From Pyrinomonadaceae bacterium (lineage in GTDB: Bacteria; Acidobacteriota; Blastocatellia; Pyrinomonadales; Pyrinomonadaceae): a stretch of 64,000 bases of DNA. How positions within the stretch are numbered: position 1 is the stretch's first letter; each line of letters starts with the position of its first letter. Below, in pieces: positions 20,835-29,012 of the stretch. The stretch lies in NCBI GenBank assembly GCA_030841105.1, contig JAVEDE010000023.1, forward strand, positions 1 to 64,000, given 5' to 3'. A program made the position numbers and the translations under genes. A model generated the notes under the pieces. The model did no database searches, was not told where the DNA came from, and saw only the letters and a program-made list of their open reading frames with translations.

Positions 20835-21065
20835 CTACTCAATAGTTAATTCAGGCACGTGCTCCGACTCATAATGTTCGATCAGAACGCTGAGCAACTC
20901 CATCAGCGACGCATAGGGGTGCGTTTCGTCTTCGCCGACTTCATCAACTAAGCGGTCGAGCAAAGCGACCATGCGTCCGTACTGCTCTTCGGTGTGAGGG
21001 ACAAAAATATTCTCCGCCACCGAAGGCCACGCACTCAGAGTTTTATCGAGTTCTCGATTCTGCAT
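20835..21065 (-). CDS. HigA-like antitoxin, N-terminal part only (no HTH)
   Basis: EEQYGRMVALLDRLVDEVGEDETHPYASLMELLSVLIEHYESEHVPELTIE resembles HigA N-terminus; ends before any HTH; starts 3 bp after HigB-like stop. Confidence 0.65.
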   Translation of the reverse strand: MQNRELDKTLSAWPSVAENIFVPHTEEQYGRMVALLDRLVDEVGEDETHPYASLMELLSVLIEHYESEHVPELTIE

Positions 21066-21068
21066 GGC

Positions 21069-21356
21069 TCATTCCTTCCACCGATTCTGATCGTACTCCC
21101 GATGCGTGAGTACTGCCCGGATGTATATTCTACGATGATTGTAATGAATCGCTGCAACGAGCCGCGCCTTATTCCCGCCGATATTAAAGACGGTCAACTT
21201 GCCCACCTGATCTGCCGCCGGGAAAATCATCCGCAGTTCGGCAAACGAAGCGAAGTCGCCGCGCTTCATTAGCTGATACCAGTGTGCGAGGGCGGTTCTA
21301 GTTTCAGGGTAGCGAGCGGCAAAATCATTCAGACGCTTGCGCGTGATAACGTGCAT
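21069..21356 (-). CDS. HigB-like mRNA interferase toxin
   Basis: MHVITRKRLNDFAARYPETRTALAHWYQLMKRGDFASFAELRMIFPAADQVGKLTVFNIGGNKARLVAAIHYNHRRIYIRAVLTHREYDQNRWKE: HigB/RelE-superfamily pattern. Confidence 0.9.
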   Translation of the reverse strand: MHVITRKRLNDFAARYPETRTALAHWYQLMKRGDFASFAELRMIFPAADQVGKLTVFNIGGNKARLVAAIHYNHRRIYIRAVLTHREYDQNRWKE

Positions 21357-21376
21357 CGAAAGAGTTGCTCTTATCC

Positions 21377-22843
21377 TCAATCGGACGGCACGGGTTCGTG
21401 TTCGCGTGCCCACTGGGTTTCGGCTTCGCGCGTGATGCGGGTGGGGTAGTTGCCCGTCCAGCAGGCGACGCAGGAGGCGCGGGGGGCGATGCCGGTCGCG
21501 GCGAGCATGCCTTCGAGCGAGAGGTAGCCGAGCGTGTCCGCGCCGATGAAGTCGCGTATCTCTTCGACGGACATCTGCGCGGCGATGAGGTCGTCGCGGT
21601 TCGGCGTGTCCACGCCGTAGAAGCACGGGCTGACGGTCGGCGGGCAACTGATGCGCATGTGTACTTCGGCCGCTCCGGCTTCCCTGACCATGCGGACGAT
21701 CTTCTTCGAGGTCGTGCCGCGCACGATTGAATCGTCAATGAGCACGACGCGGCGTCCTTCGATGAGGTGGCGCACGGGGTTCAACTTGATGCGCACGCCG
21801 AAGGAGCGGATGGACTGTTTCGGCTCGATGAAGGTGCGGTGGACGTAGTGGTTGCGCACCAAACCCTGACGGTAATTGATGCCGCTCTGCGCGGCGTAGC
21901 CGATGGCGGCGGCGACGCCGGAATCGGGCACGGGCACGACGAGATCGGCCTCGGCCGGTTGCTCCAGGGCGAGCCGCTTGCCCATCTTGTGACGCGACTC
22001 GTTGACCGAGTGGCCGTAGATCAAAGAGTCGGGGCGCGCGAAGTAGACGTGCTCGAAAATGCACATCGAGTGCTCGCGCGCGGGCAACGGGCGCGACGAA
22101 TGCAGGCCGCTCGCGTCAATGATGATCATCTCGCCGGGTTCGACATCGCGGACGTAAGTCGCTTCGATGAGATCGAAGGCGCAGGTCTCTGAGGCGACCA
22201 CCCACGTCGAGTCGCCGAGTCGGCCGAGGGCGAGCGGGCGGAAGCCGCGCGGGTCGCGGATGGCGATGAGCGAATCGGGGGTCAGGAAGAGCATCGAGAA
22301 CGCGCCCTCGGTCTCGCGCAACACTTCGGGGATGGCCGCGTTGATACTAGCGGCCTGCGAGCGCGCGATACCGTGCAGGATCACTTCCGTGTCGGACGTG
22401 GAAGAGAAGATCGCGCCCGCGCGTTCGAGTCGTTTGCGCTCCTCACCGGCGAAAGGGAGGTTGCCGTTGTGACAGATGGCGACCTGCCCGTGCTGGCAGG
22501 CGACGAGGAATGGCTGCGCCTCGCGGATGGAGACTTCGCCCGCCGTCGAGTAGCGGACGTGGCCGATGGCCGACTGGCCGGGCAGGCGGTTGAGACGTGC
22601 GGCGTCGAACACGTCGGAGACGAGTCCCATCGCGCGCTCGCTGCGCAACTCTCTGCCGTCGGACGAGACGATGCCGCACGACTCCTGCCCGCGGTGTTGC
22701 AGCGCGTAGAGTCCGAGGTAGGCGAGGCGCGCCGCCTCCGCGTGGCCGTAGATGCCGAAGACGCCGCACTCGTCGCGAAATTTGTCTGCCGCTTTTGTCG
22801 TCACAGGAAAAATTTGCAGTTGAAAAGTAAGTTGAAGGCGCAT
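21377..22843 (-). CDS. purF: Amidophosphoribosyltransferase
   Basis: DECGVFGIYGHAEAARLAYLGLYALQHRGQESCGIV, GHVRYSTAGE, VVLIDDSIVRGTTSKKIVRMVREAGAAEVHMRISCPP; C-terminal CWTGNYPT. Start placed at MRLQLTFQ. Confidence 0.96.
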   Translation of the reverse strand: MRLQLTFQLQIFPVTTKAADKFRDECGVFGIYGHAEAARLAYLGLYALQHRGQESCGIVSSDGRELRSERAMGLVSDVFDAARLNRLPGQSAIGHVRYSTAGEVSIREAQPFLVACQHGQVAICHNGNLPFAGEERKRLERAGAIFSSTSDTEVILHGIARSQAASINAAIPEVLRETEGAFSMLFLTPDSLIAIRDPRGFRPLALGRLGDSTWVVASETCAFDLIEATYVRDVEPGEMIIIDASGLHSSRPLPAREHSMCIFEHVYFARPDSLIYGHSVNESRHKMGKRLALEQPAEADLVVPVPDSGVAAAIGYAAQSGINYRQGLVRNHYVHRTFIEPKQSIRSFGVRIKLNPVRHLIEGRRVVLIDDSIVRGTTSKKIVRMVREAGAAEVHMRISCPPTVSPCFYGVDTPNRDDLIAAQMSVEEIRDFIGADTLGYLSLEGMLAATGIAPRASCVACWTGNYPTRITREAETQWAREHEPVPSD

Positions 22844-22874
22844 TGTAACACCGGGAGAGGCAGGGATGAAGAAG

Positions 22875-23018
22875 CAGTTGACGAGTGACAAGTGACGAGA
22901 GAAGGCAAGTAGATCGTGAATCGTCAATAGTTTTTAAACCGCTTTCATCTATTCACGATTCACGATTGACGATTCACAGCTTTTTAACTTGTCACCCGTC
23001 ACTTGTCACTCGTCACTG
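22875..23018. repeat. Composite heptad inverted-repeat element E7 (full-length type)
   Basis: CAGTTGACGAGTGACAAGTGACGAGAGAAGGCAAGTAGATCGTGAATCGTCAATAG ... CTATTCACGATTCACGATTGACGATTCACAGCTTTTTAACTTGTCACCCGTCACTTGTCACTCGTCACTG. Confidence 0.92.
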
Positions 23019-23061
23019 CTCTGCTATCATTGTCTCCAAATAATTCGGGGGAAGGGGCAAC

Positions 23062-23310
23062 ATGGAAGTTAAAGTTTACGGGGCGGGCTGGTGTCACGAC
23101 ACGCAGGACACTTTGCGGCACTTGAAGGAACTCGGCGTGGCGCACGTCTACATTGACGTGGAGGAGAACGCAGAGGCCGCCGAGTGGGTGCGGCAACACA
23201 ACGAGGGCAAGGAGCGCAAGCCCACGCTCGACATCGCCGGGCAGGTGCTCTCCGTCCCGACCAACCGCGAGTTGGAGAGCGCGTTGCGGGAAAAAGGATT
23301 CATGGCCTGA
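23062..23310 (+). CDS. Glutaredoxin-like protein with CxxD active-site-like motif
   Basis: VKVYGAGWCHDTQDTLRHLKELGVAHVYIDVEENAEAAEWVRQHNEGKERKPTLDIAGQVLSVPTNRELESAL. Confidence 0.8.
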   Translation: MEVKVYGAGWCHDTQDTLRHLKELGVAHVYIDVEENAEAAEWVRQHNEGKERKPTLDIAGQVLSVPTNRELESALREKGFMA

Positions 23311-23376
23311 CCGCGCGGCCGGTGCGGCGTCGCGTCGCGGGCGAGAGTTGACCGAACGAAACGGAGCGAACGTGAC

Positions 23377-23781
23377 ATGAAACACCTCATACAAATCATC
23401 GCGGCGGGCGGCCTCGCCGTCCCGCTCCTGTTGCTCCAATGGTCGGGCGCAACCGACGGCCTCGCGCGGGCACATCGCGGCGGCGCGGCAGACACGGCGG
23501 CGAGTGTCCAGACGGATAACGCGCAGCGCGACGCGCGCGCGATCTTCGAGTCCAAGTGCGCGTCGTGCCACGGCAAGGACGGGCGCGCGAAGACAATGAT
23601 GGGAAAGTTTAACAAGGCGCGCAACCTGAAGGACGCCGCGTGGCAGGCGCAGGTGAGCGACGAACGCATCTACAACTCCATCAACAACGGGCGCGGCAAG
23701 AAGATGCCCGCCTTCGCCAAGAAGCTGTCGCCCGCCGAGGTGGAGTCGCTCGTCGTCTACGTGCGCGGTTTGAAGAAATGA
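23377..23781 (+). CDS. c-type cytochrome (secreted)
   Basis: ARAIFESKCASCHGKDGRAKTMMGKFNKARNL...NNGRGKKMPAFAKKLSPAEVESLVVYVRGLKK: CxxCH plus distal MPAF. Confidence 0.92.
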   Translation: MKHLIQIIAAGGLAVPLLLLQWSGATDGLARAHRGGAADTAASVQTDNAQRDARAIFESKCASCHGKDGRAKTMMGKFNKARNLKDAAWQAQVSDERIYNSINNGRGKKMPAFAKKLSPAEVESLVVYVRGLKK

Positions 23782-23949
23782 GACGGCGCGCGTTCGAAGC
23801 TGCCGGGGCGAAGATGAATCGAAAGATGAGTCGGCCGCCCGCTCAAGTCGCGCGGCGGTTCGAGCCGTAAGTAAAAACACGGGCGGCGCGTTTGTCCTGA
23901 CAGTGATTACGTTTTTATTCGTCGCGCTCAAGAGACGATTCGATCTTAA

Positions 23950-24483
23950 GTGAACAGTCCCAGCCCCGCACATCGTTGGCTCGTCGCACTGTTGCGCGTC
24001 GCGCTCGTCCTCGCGCTCGCCGGGGCGGGCTGGCTCGTCTATCGCGGTCTGCCGCCGGACGACGCCCCGCACAGCCTCGGCACGGCCGGGCAGACGCGCG
24101 ACACGCTCTTGCGCATCATCGTCCTCCCGCGCCCCGCAGGCAGCGGCGAACAGAACTCCGACGCCGCTCCCACTAACACGCCCGTCCAACTCTACTCGAT
24201 TGACGTGGCGGCGGCGCAGCGCGAGTTTCTCGACGAGCGACGCCCCGGTCAACGCTTTGAAGACTTCATCGTGCGGCGCATGGGCGCGCGCCAGCCCATC
24301 CGCACGCAACTCGACGCGGGCGGCCAAACCATCGTCTACGTCCCGCCCGGCCGCTGGTGGATACACGCCACGCAGGAAGGCGCGCAGGAAGTCTCCTGGC
24401 GACTCCCCGTCAACGTCGCCGGTCGCGAGCAGACGGTCGAACTCACGGCCGCGAACGCTTACATGAGGACGAAAAGGTTTTAA
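23950..24483 (+). CDS. Hypothetical membrane-anchored protein
   Basis: GTG-start ORF with N-terminal TM segment LVALLRVALVLALAGAGWLVYRGL; no family recognised. Confidence 0.6.
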   Translation: MNSPSPAHRWLVALLRVALVLALAGAGWLVYRGLPPDDAPHSLGTAGQTRDTLLRIIVLPRPAGSGEQNSDAAPTNTPVQLYSIDVAAAQREFLDERRPGQRFEDFIVRRMGARQPIRTQLDAGGQTIVYVPPGRWWIHATQEGAQEVSWRLPVNVAGREQTVELTAANAYMRTKRF

Positions 24484-24489
24484 GAGAAG

Positions 24490-24559
24490 AGTGACGAGTG
24501 ACGAGTTAAGACATAAGTTTTTTCTTCAACTTGTCACCTGTCACACGTCACTTGTCACT
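24490..24559. repeat. Heptad inverted-repeat element E8 (outer arms only)
   Basis: AGTGACGAGTGACGAGTTAAG ... CAACTTGTCACCTGTCACACGTCACTTGTCACT. Confidence 0.88.
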
Positions 24560-24569
24560 TCCAAAAGTT

Positions 24570-25535
24570 ATGAAAGCTCTGCGATACGAGGACGGGCGGT
24601 TGGAGTTGGCGGAGACGGACGCGCCGCGCGCGGGGGCGACGGGCGAGGCCGTGGTGCGCGTGACGTTGGCGGGGATTTGCAACACGGACGTTGAGATCGC
24701 GCGCGGGTACGCGGGGTTCGAGGGGACGCTCGGCCACGAGTTCGTGGGCGTGGTGGAGAGTGCGCCGGATGGGTCGCTCGTGGGGCGGCGCGTCGTCGGC
24801 GAGATCAACGCGGGGTGCGGGCGTTGCGAGTTGTGCGCGGCGGGCGACGCGCGCCATTGCCCGCGACGGACGGTGCTCGGCATCGTCGGGCGCGACGGCG
24901 CGTTCGCGCAGTACTTGAGTTTGCCCGTCGTGAATTTGCTGGTTGTGCCGGACGAGGTTGAGGACGCGCGCGCCGTCTTTGCCGAACCGCTCGCGGCGGC
25001 GTGCGGCATCATGGAACGCGTGGAGATCAGACGCGACACGCGCGTCGCAGTCGTCGGCGACGGCAAGCTCGGACTGCTCTCTGCGCAGGCCGTCAGGGCG
25101 CAGACGGGCGCGGCCGTCACGCTCGTCGGCAAGCACGAAAACAAACTCAGCATCGCGCGTGCGCGTGGCGTCGAGACGGTGCTCGTCGAAGATTTGCCGC
25201 AGGGGCGGGCGGGTGCGTTCGATGTGGTCGTTGAAGCGTCGGGCGCGGCGGCGGGCTTCGCGCTCGCCGTCGGACTCACGCGGCCGCGCGGCGTGCTCGT
25301 CTTGAAGTCAACTTTCCACGGCGCAACCGAGATTGACGCCGCGCGCATCGTCGTTGACGAGATCAGCGTCGTCGGCTCGCGCTGCGGCCGCTTCGCCCCC
25401 GCGCTCGAACTGCTCGCGCGCGACGCCGTTGACGTGGCAAGCCTCGTCACCGAAGAGTTCCCCCTCACGGACGGCCTGCGCGCCATGCAGCGCGCTACCG
25501 AGAGCGGCGTCCTAAAAGTTTTGCTCAAACCCTGA
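24570..25535 (+). CDS. Zinc-dependent medium-chain alcohol dehydrogenase
   Basis: AGICNTDVEIARGYAGFEGTLGHEFVGVV, GCGRCELCAAGDARHCPRRTVLGIVGRDGAFAQYL, VAVVGDGKLGLLSAQAV. Confidence 0.92.
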   Translation: MKALRYEDGRLELAETDAPRAGATGEAVVRVTLAGICNTDVEIARGYAGFEGTLGHEFVGVVESAPDGSLVGRRVVGEINAGCGRCELCAAGDARHCPRRTVLGIVGRDGAFAQYLSLPVVNLLVVPDEVEDARAVFAEPLAAACGIMERVEIRRDTRVAVVGDGKLGLLSAQAVRAQTGAAVTLVGKHENKLSIARARGVETVLVEDLPQGRAGAFDVVVEASGAAAGFALAVGLTRPRGVLVLKSTFHGATEIDAARIVVDEISVVGSRCGRFAPALELLARDAVDVASLVTEEFPLTDGLRAMQRATESGVLKVLLKP

Positions 25536-25536
25536 A

Positions 25537-25682
25537 AGAGTGACAAGTGACGAGTGACAAGTGACAAGTGACAAGAGAAGAACGTGAATCGTGAATCGTC
25601 AATCGTAAATAGAAACTGCTTTCATCTATTCACGATTTACGCTTAACGGCTTTTCTAATTTGTCACTTGTCACTCGTCACTG
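25537..25682. repeat. Composite heptad inverted-repeat element E9 (full-length type)
   Basis: GAGTGACAAGTGACGAGTGACAAGTGACAAGTGACAAGAGAAGAACGTGAATCGTGAATCGTCAATCGTAAATAG ... CTATTCACGATTTACGCTTAACGGCTTTTCTAATTTGTCACTTGTCACTCGTCACTG. Confidence 0.92.
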
Positions 25683-25690
25683 TTATTGAG

Positions 25691-26665
25691 ATGCGACTGA
25701 AATCCAATTTGGCGGCCGACGGCGCGTTGATGTTGACGACGCTCATCTGGGGTTCGACCTTCTTCATGGCGAAGGACATCCTCTCGGTGTGGCCGCCGTT
25801 GGCGTACATGTTCGTGCGCTTCGCGGCGGCGGCGTTACTGCTGGCGGCGATGTTTCCGCGGCTGCTCGCGCGTGCGCGCACGGCGGAGTGGCGCGCGGGC
25901 GCAACGCTCGGCCTGTTGATGGGCGGTGGCTTCGGGTTGCAGGCGGCGGGACAGGTCTACACGACCGCCTCGAAGTCAGCGTTCGTGACGGGGCTGACGA
26001 CGCCGCTCGTGCCGTTCGTCGCCTACCTGATCCTGCGCGCGCGGCCGGGCGTCGAGAATTTGATCGGCGTCGCGCTCGCCACCGTCGGCGGCCTGCTCAT
26101 CCTCGCGCCGCAGGGGACGGACACAGGCGTCAACCTCGGCGACATGTTGACGCTCGCCTCGACCATCTTGTTCGCCACGCACATCACGCTGATGAGCGTC
26201 TACGCGCGCCGCTACGACGTGCGGCAGTTGACCGTCTTGCAGATCGCGTGTATCGCCACACTGTTCACCGTCTTGTGGTTGGGCTTACGCGTGTGGAGCA
26301 GCTTCGCGGACGCGCATGCGCTGCCCGCCGCGCTCGCGCGCGAGACTGCGCCGCTGGTGTGGAGCGCGGGCGTCGCGTGGCAACTCGTCTATCTGGCGAC
26401 GGTGGCGACCGTCGGCGCGTTCCTTCTCTGGACGTGGGGGCAGGCGCGCACCACCGCCACGCACGCCGCCGTCATCTTCAGTCTCGAACCCGTTTTCGCC
26501 ACGGCCTTCGCCGTCGCCGTCATCGGCGCGGGCGAGTGGATGGGCGGGCGCGGCTGGCTCGGCGCGGGGCTGGTCTTCGCCGGCATCATCATCTCCGAGA
26601 TGCGTTGGAGCGAGCGACGCGGGCGGCGGGCACGGGACGAGGCGAGCGAGGCGGAAGTCACCTAG
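25691..26665 (+). CDS. EamA/DMT-family transporter
   Basis: Repeated TM segments; LMLTTLIWGSTFFMAKDIL, RFAAAALLLAAMFPRL, AAVIFSLEPVFATAFAVAVIGAGEWMGGRGWLGAGLVFAGIIISE. Confidence 0.93.
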   Translation: MRLKSNLAADGALMLTTLIWGSTFFMAKDILSVWPPLAYMFVRFAAAALLLAAMFPRLLARARTAEWRAGATLGLLMGGGFGLQAAGQVYTTASKSAFVTGLTTPLVPFVAYLILRARPGVENLIGVALATVGGLLILAPQGTDTGVNLGDMLTLASTILFATHITLMSVYARRYDVRQLTVLQIACIATLFTVLWLGLRVWSSFADAHALPAALARETAPLVWSAGVAWQLVYLATVATVGAFLLWTWGQARTTATHAAVIFSLEPVFATAFAVAVIGAGEWMGGRGWLGAGLVFAGIIISEMRWSERRGRRARDEASEAEVT

Positions 26666-26700
26666 CGGCGGACATGACGGGTCGCGACGAATCGCGGCGG

Positions 26701-27240
26701 TCACTTCTTTGCGGCTTGCGCCAACCCGGCGGCCGTGGACTGATGGATGGCGGCGAGGGCGACGATGCGGCGCAAACGATCCTTGAGAGACTCGGCCGCC
26801 TGTCGCACCCTGACCTCGTTTCGCAAAGACAACTGGCGGAAGAGTTCCGCGTCGAGTCCGGTGCGCGCCTGCGCGGTGTCGAGTGCGCTCGCGTTGGCGG
26901 CGGCGATTACTTCGTCGAGCACTTCGAGCGCGAGTTGCTCGTCGAGCGGGGCGATGAGCGTCGCCAGTTTGGAGAGGCTGGAGAGGACTGGATCGAACTC
27001 GCGGTTCGAGGGCACGACAGAGGCGGGGATGCCCGCAGGCGGCGTGCCCGGCGTCAGGTCGGCGCGCTTGAGTTGGCTGACGGCCTTGCGGGCTAAGAGG
27101 CCGACGCACCTGTTGCTTTGCGGCGCGTCGGGCGATTCGTTATACTCGACGGACTTCGCTTCGCGTGCGAGAGCGCGAATAAAGGGCTGCGGACAAACAA
27201 GGGCGCGGGCGTCTGACTCAAACGGCGTCCGGGCACGCAT
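26701..27240 (-). CDS. Hypothetical protein (possible remnant)
   Basis: Alpha-helical ORF LSSLSKLATLIAPLDEQLALEVLDEVIAAANASALDTAQARTGLDAELFRQLS; no recognised N-terminal domain or signal. Confidence 0.45.
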   Translation of the reverse strand: MRARTPFESDARALVCPQPFIRALAREAKSVEYNESPDAPQSNRCVGLLARKAVSQLKRADLTPGTPPAGIPASVVPSNREFDPVLSSLSKLATLIAPLDEQLALEVLDEVIAAANASALDTAQARTGLDAELFRQLSLRNEVRVRQAAESLKDRLRRIVALAAIHQSTAAGLAQAAKK

Positions 27241-27294
27241 GAGGCACGGGCGGCCGTCATGTTTTCAAGAGCGGTAGAAGGCGGTAAAAGTTCT

Positions 27295-28932
27295 ATGTAT
27301 CAACTTCCCCAAGGCCAAACGAATGAGGCGGAGCGGGCGATCCTGCGTCGCCTGCGGGTGTGGATCGCGGCGCTCGGGCTGGCGTGTCTGGTGGTCGGCG
27401 TCGGCGTCGGGGCGATGCTCGCGGGGCGACCCGCCGTGGCACAGAACGATTCGCAACGCGCGGCGGCCAACGCGCGCGCGCCCGAAGCCCTCTCCGCGTC
27501 CTTCGCCGAAATCGCGCAGCGCGTCGAACCGGCCGTCGTCAACATTGATACCGTCTCTGCTACGCCGCAGGTGACCGAGCGCGGCGCGGGCAACAGCCCC
27601 GGCACGGGGAGCGGCAACAGCAACAGCGACAGCGACGACGATTCGGACGACAAGGACGGCGGGGGCGACAACCCCTTGATGGAGATGTTTCGCCGCCAGC
27701 TACCGCAGCGGCCTTCGCGCGGCGTCGGCAGCGGCTTCATCGTCGATCCGAAGGGCTACATCCTGACGAACCAGCACGTCGTCGAAGGCGCGACGCGCAT
27801 CACCGTGCGCTTGCAGTCGGGCGAACTGATGCGCGGCCGCGTCGTCGGCGAAGACGACGAGACGGACATCGCGGTCGTCAAAGTCGAACCGCTGCGCGAC
27901 CTGCCGACGGTCAAACTCGGCAACTCCGACGAGGCGCAGGTGGGCGACTGGGTGCTCGCCGTCGGCTCGCCCTTCGGCCTCGACCAGACCGTCACCGCCG
28001 GGATCATCTCGACGCGCGAACGCACGACGCCCGTCTCTTCCAGCTTCCAGCGTTTCTTACAGACCGACGCCGCCATCAACCGTGGCAACTCCGGCGGGCC
28101 GCTCGTCAACATGCGCGGCGAAGTGATCGGCATTAACTCGCAGATCGCCACCTCGACCGGCGACTACAACGGTATCGGCTTCGCCCTGCCGTCGAACGAA
28201 GCCAGCTTCGTCTATCGCCAACTCGTCGCGGGCGGTCGCGTCAAGCGCGGCTACCTCGGCGTGCTGCTCGACTCGGTGAAGGCCGAGTTCGCGCGCGTCT
28301 ACGGTTTGAAGGATGCCAAGGGCGCGATCATCACGGACGTGCGCGAAGGCCCGGCGCGCACCGCCGGGATTCAGGTCAACGACATCATCGTCGAGTTCAA
28401 CGCGAAGCCGGTCTCAAACTCGCAGGACTTGATCAACAAGGTGGCGAGCACGCCTGTCGGCGAAACCGTGCAACTCACTTTCCTGCGCGACGTGAACGGC
28501 CAACTCGAACGGCGCACCGTCGGCGTCTCGGTCGGCGAACGCCCGCCGCGCGGCGCGGGCGAGGCGACGCCGACGCTGAACGCGACGACGCCCTCGCTGC
28601 CGAAATTGAACTCAGACAAGCCGAGCAGCGACCGCCCGACCCTCGGTTTGACGCTCAGCGAACTGACGCCGCAACTCGCCAACGAGCGCAACCTCAAGGG
28701 CGTGCGCGGCCTCTTGGTGCGCGACGTGGATCAGAGCGGGCTGGCCTACGAGGCACAGATCGGCGAGAACATGGTCATCCAGCGCGTCAACCGCATCCCG
28801 GTCAACACGCTGGCCGAGTTCGAGCGCGTCATCAACGATCTCAAGGTCGGCGATGCGGTCGTGATGAACGTCACGTACCTCGACCGCCGCAATCTCATCA
28901 CACAGACGATCATCCAGTTCACATACCAGTGA
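27295..28932 (+). CDS. HtrA/DegP-family trypsin-like serine protease with two PDZ domains
   Basis: GSGFIVDPKGYILTNQHVV, TDIAVVKVEP, TDAAINRGNSGGPLVNMRGEVIGINSQI, two PDZ regions. Stop TGA is inside repeat E10. Confidence 0.94.
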   Translation: MYQLPQGQTNEAERAILRRLRVWIAALGLACLVVGVGVGAMLAGRPAVAQNDSQRAAANARAPEALSASFAEIAQRVEPAVVNIDTVSATPQVTERGAGNSPGTGSGNSNSDSDDDSDDKDGGGDNPLMEMFRRQLPQRPSRGVGSGFIVDPKGYILTNQHVVEGATRITVRLQSGELMRGRVVGEDDETDIAVVKVEPLRDLPTVKLGNSDEAQVGDWVLAVGSPFGLDQTVTAGIISTRERTTPVSSSFQRFLQTDAAINRGNSGGPLVNMRGEVIGINSQIATSTGDYNGIGFALPSNEASFVYRQLVAGGRVKRGYLGVLLDSVKAEFARVYGLKDAKGAIITDVREGPARTAGIQVNDIIVEFNAKPVSNSQDLINKVASTPVGETVQLTFLRDVNGQLERRTVGVSVGERPPRGAGEATPTLNATTPSLPKLNSDKPSSDRPTLGLTLSELTPQLANERNLKGVRGLLVRDVDQSGLAYEAQIGENMVIQRVNRIPVNTLAEFERVINDLKVGDAVVMNVTYLDRRNLITQTIIQFTYQ

Positions 28933-29006
28933 CAAGTGACGAGTGACGAGTGACAAGTTTTCAGACTTGTTTTCAACTCGTCACTCGTCACTCGTCACTC
29001 GTCACT
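28927..29006. repeat. Heptad inverted-repeat element E10 (outer arms only)
   Basis: CAGTGACAAGTGACGAGTGACGAGTGACAAGTTTTCAGACTTGTTTTCAACTCGTCACTCGTCACTCGTCACTCGTCACTT. Confidence 0.92.
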
Positions 29007-29012
29007 TAACTT

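Noticed and set aside
25789-27096. 435-aa plus-strand ORF
   Set aside because: Overlaps the EamA transporter in another frame and the 26701 gene antisense; low-complexity Arg-rich translation.
27590-27680. Asp/Ser/Gly-rich stretch in the HtrA-like protease
   Set aside because: Looks like an ordinary flexible linker between the membrane anchor and the protease domain; not unusual enough to report.
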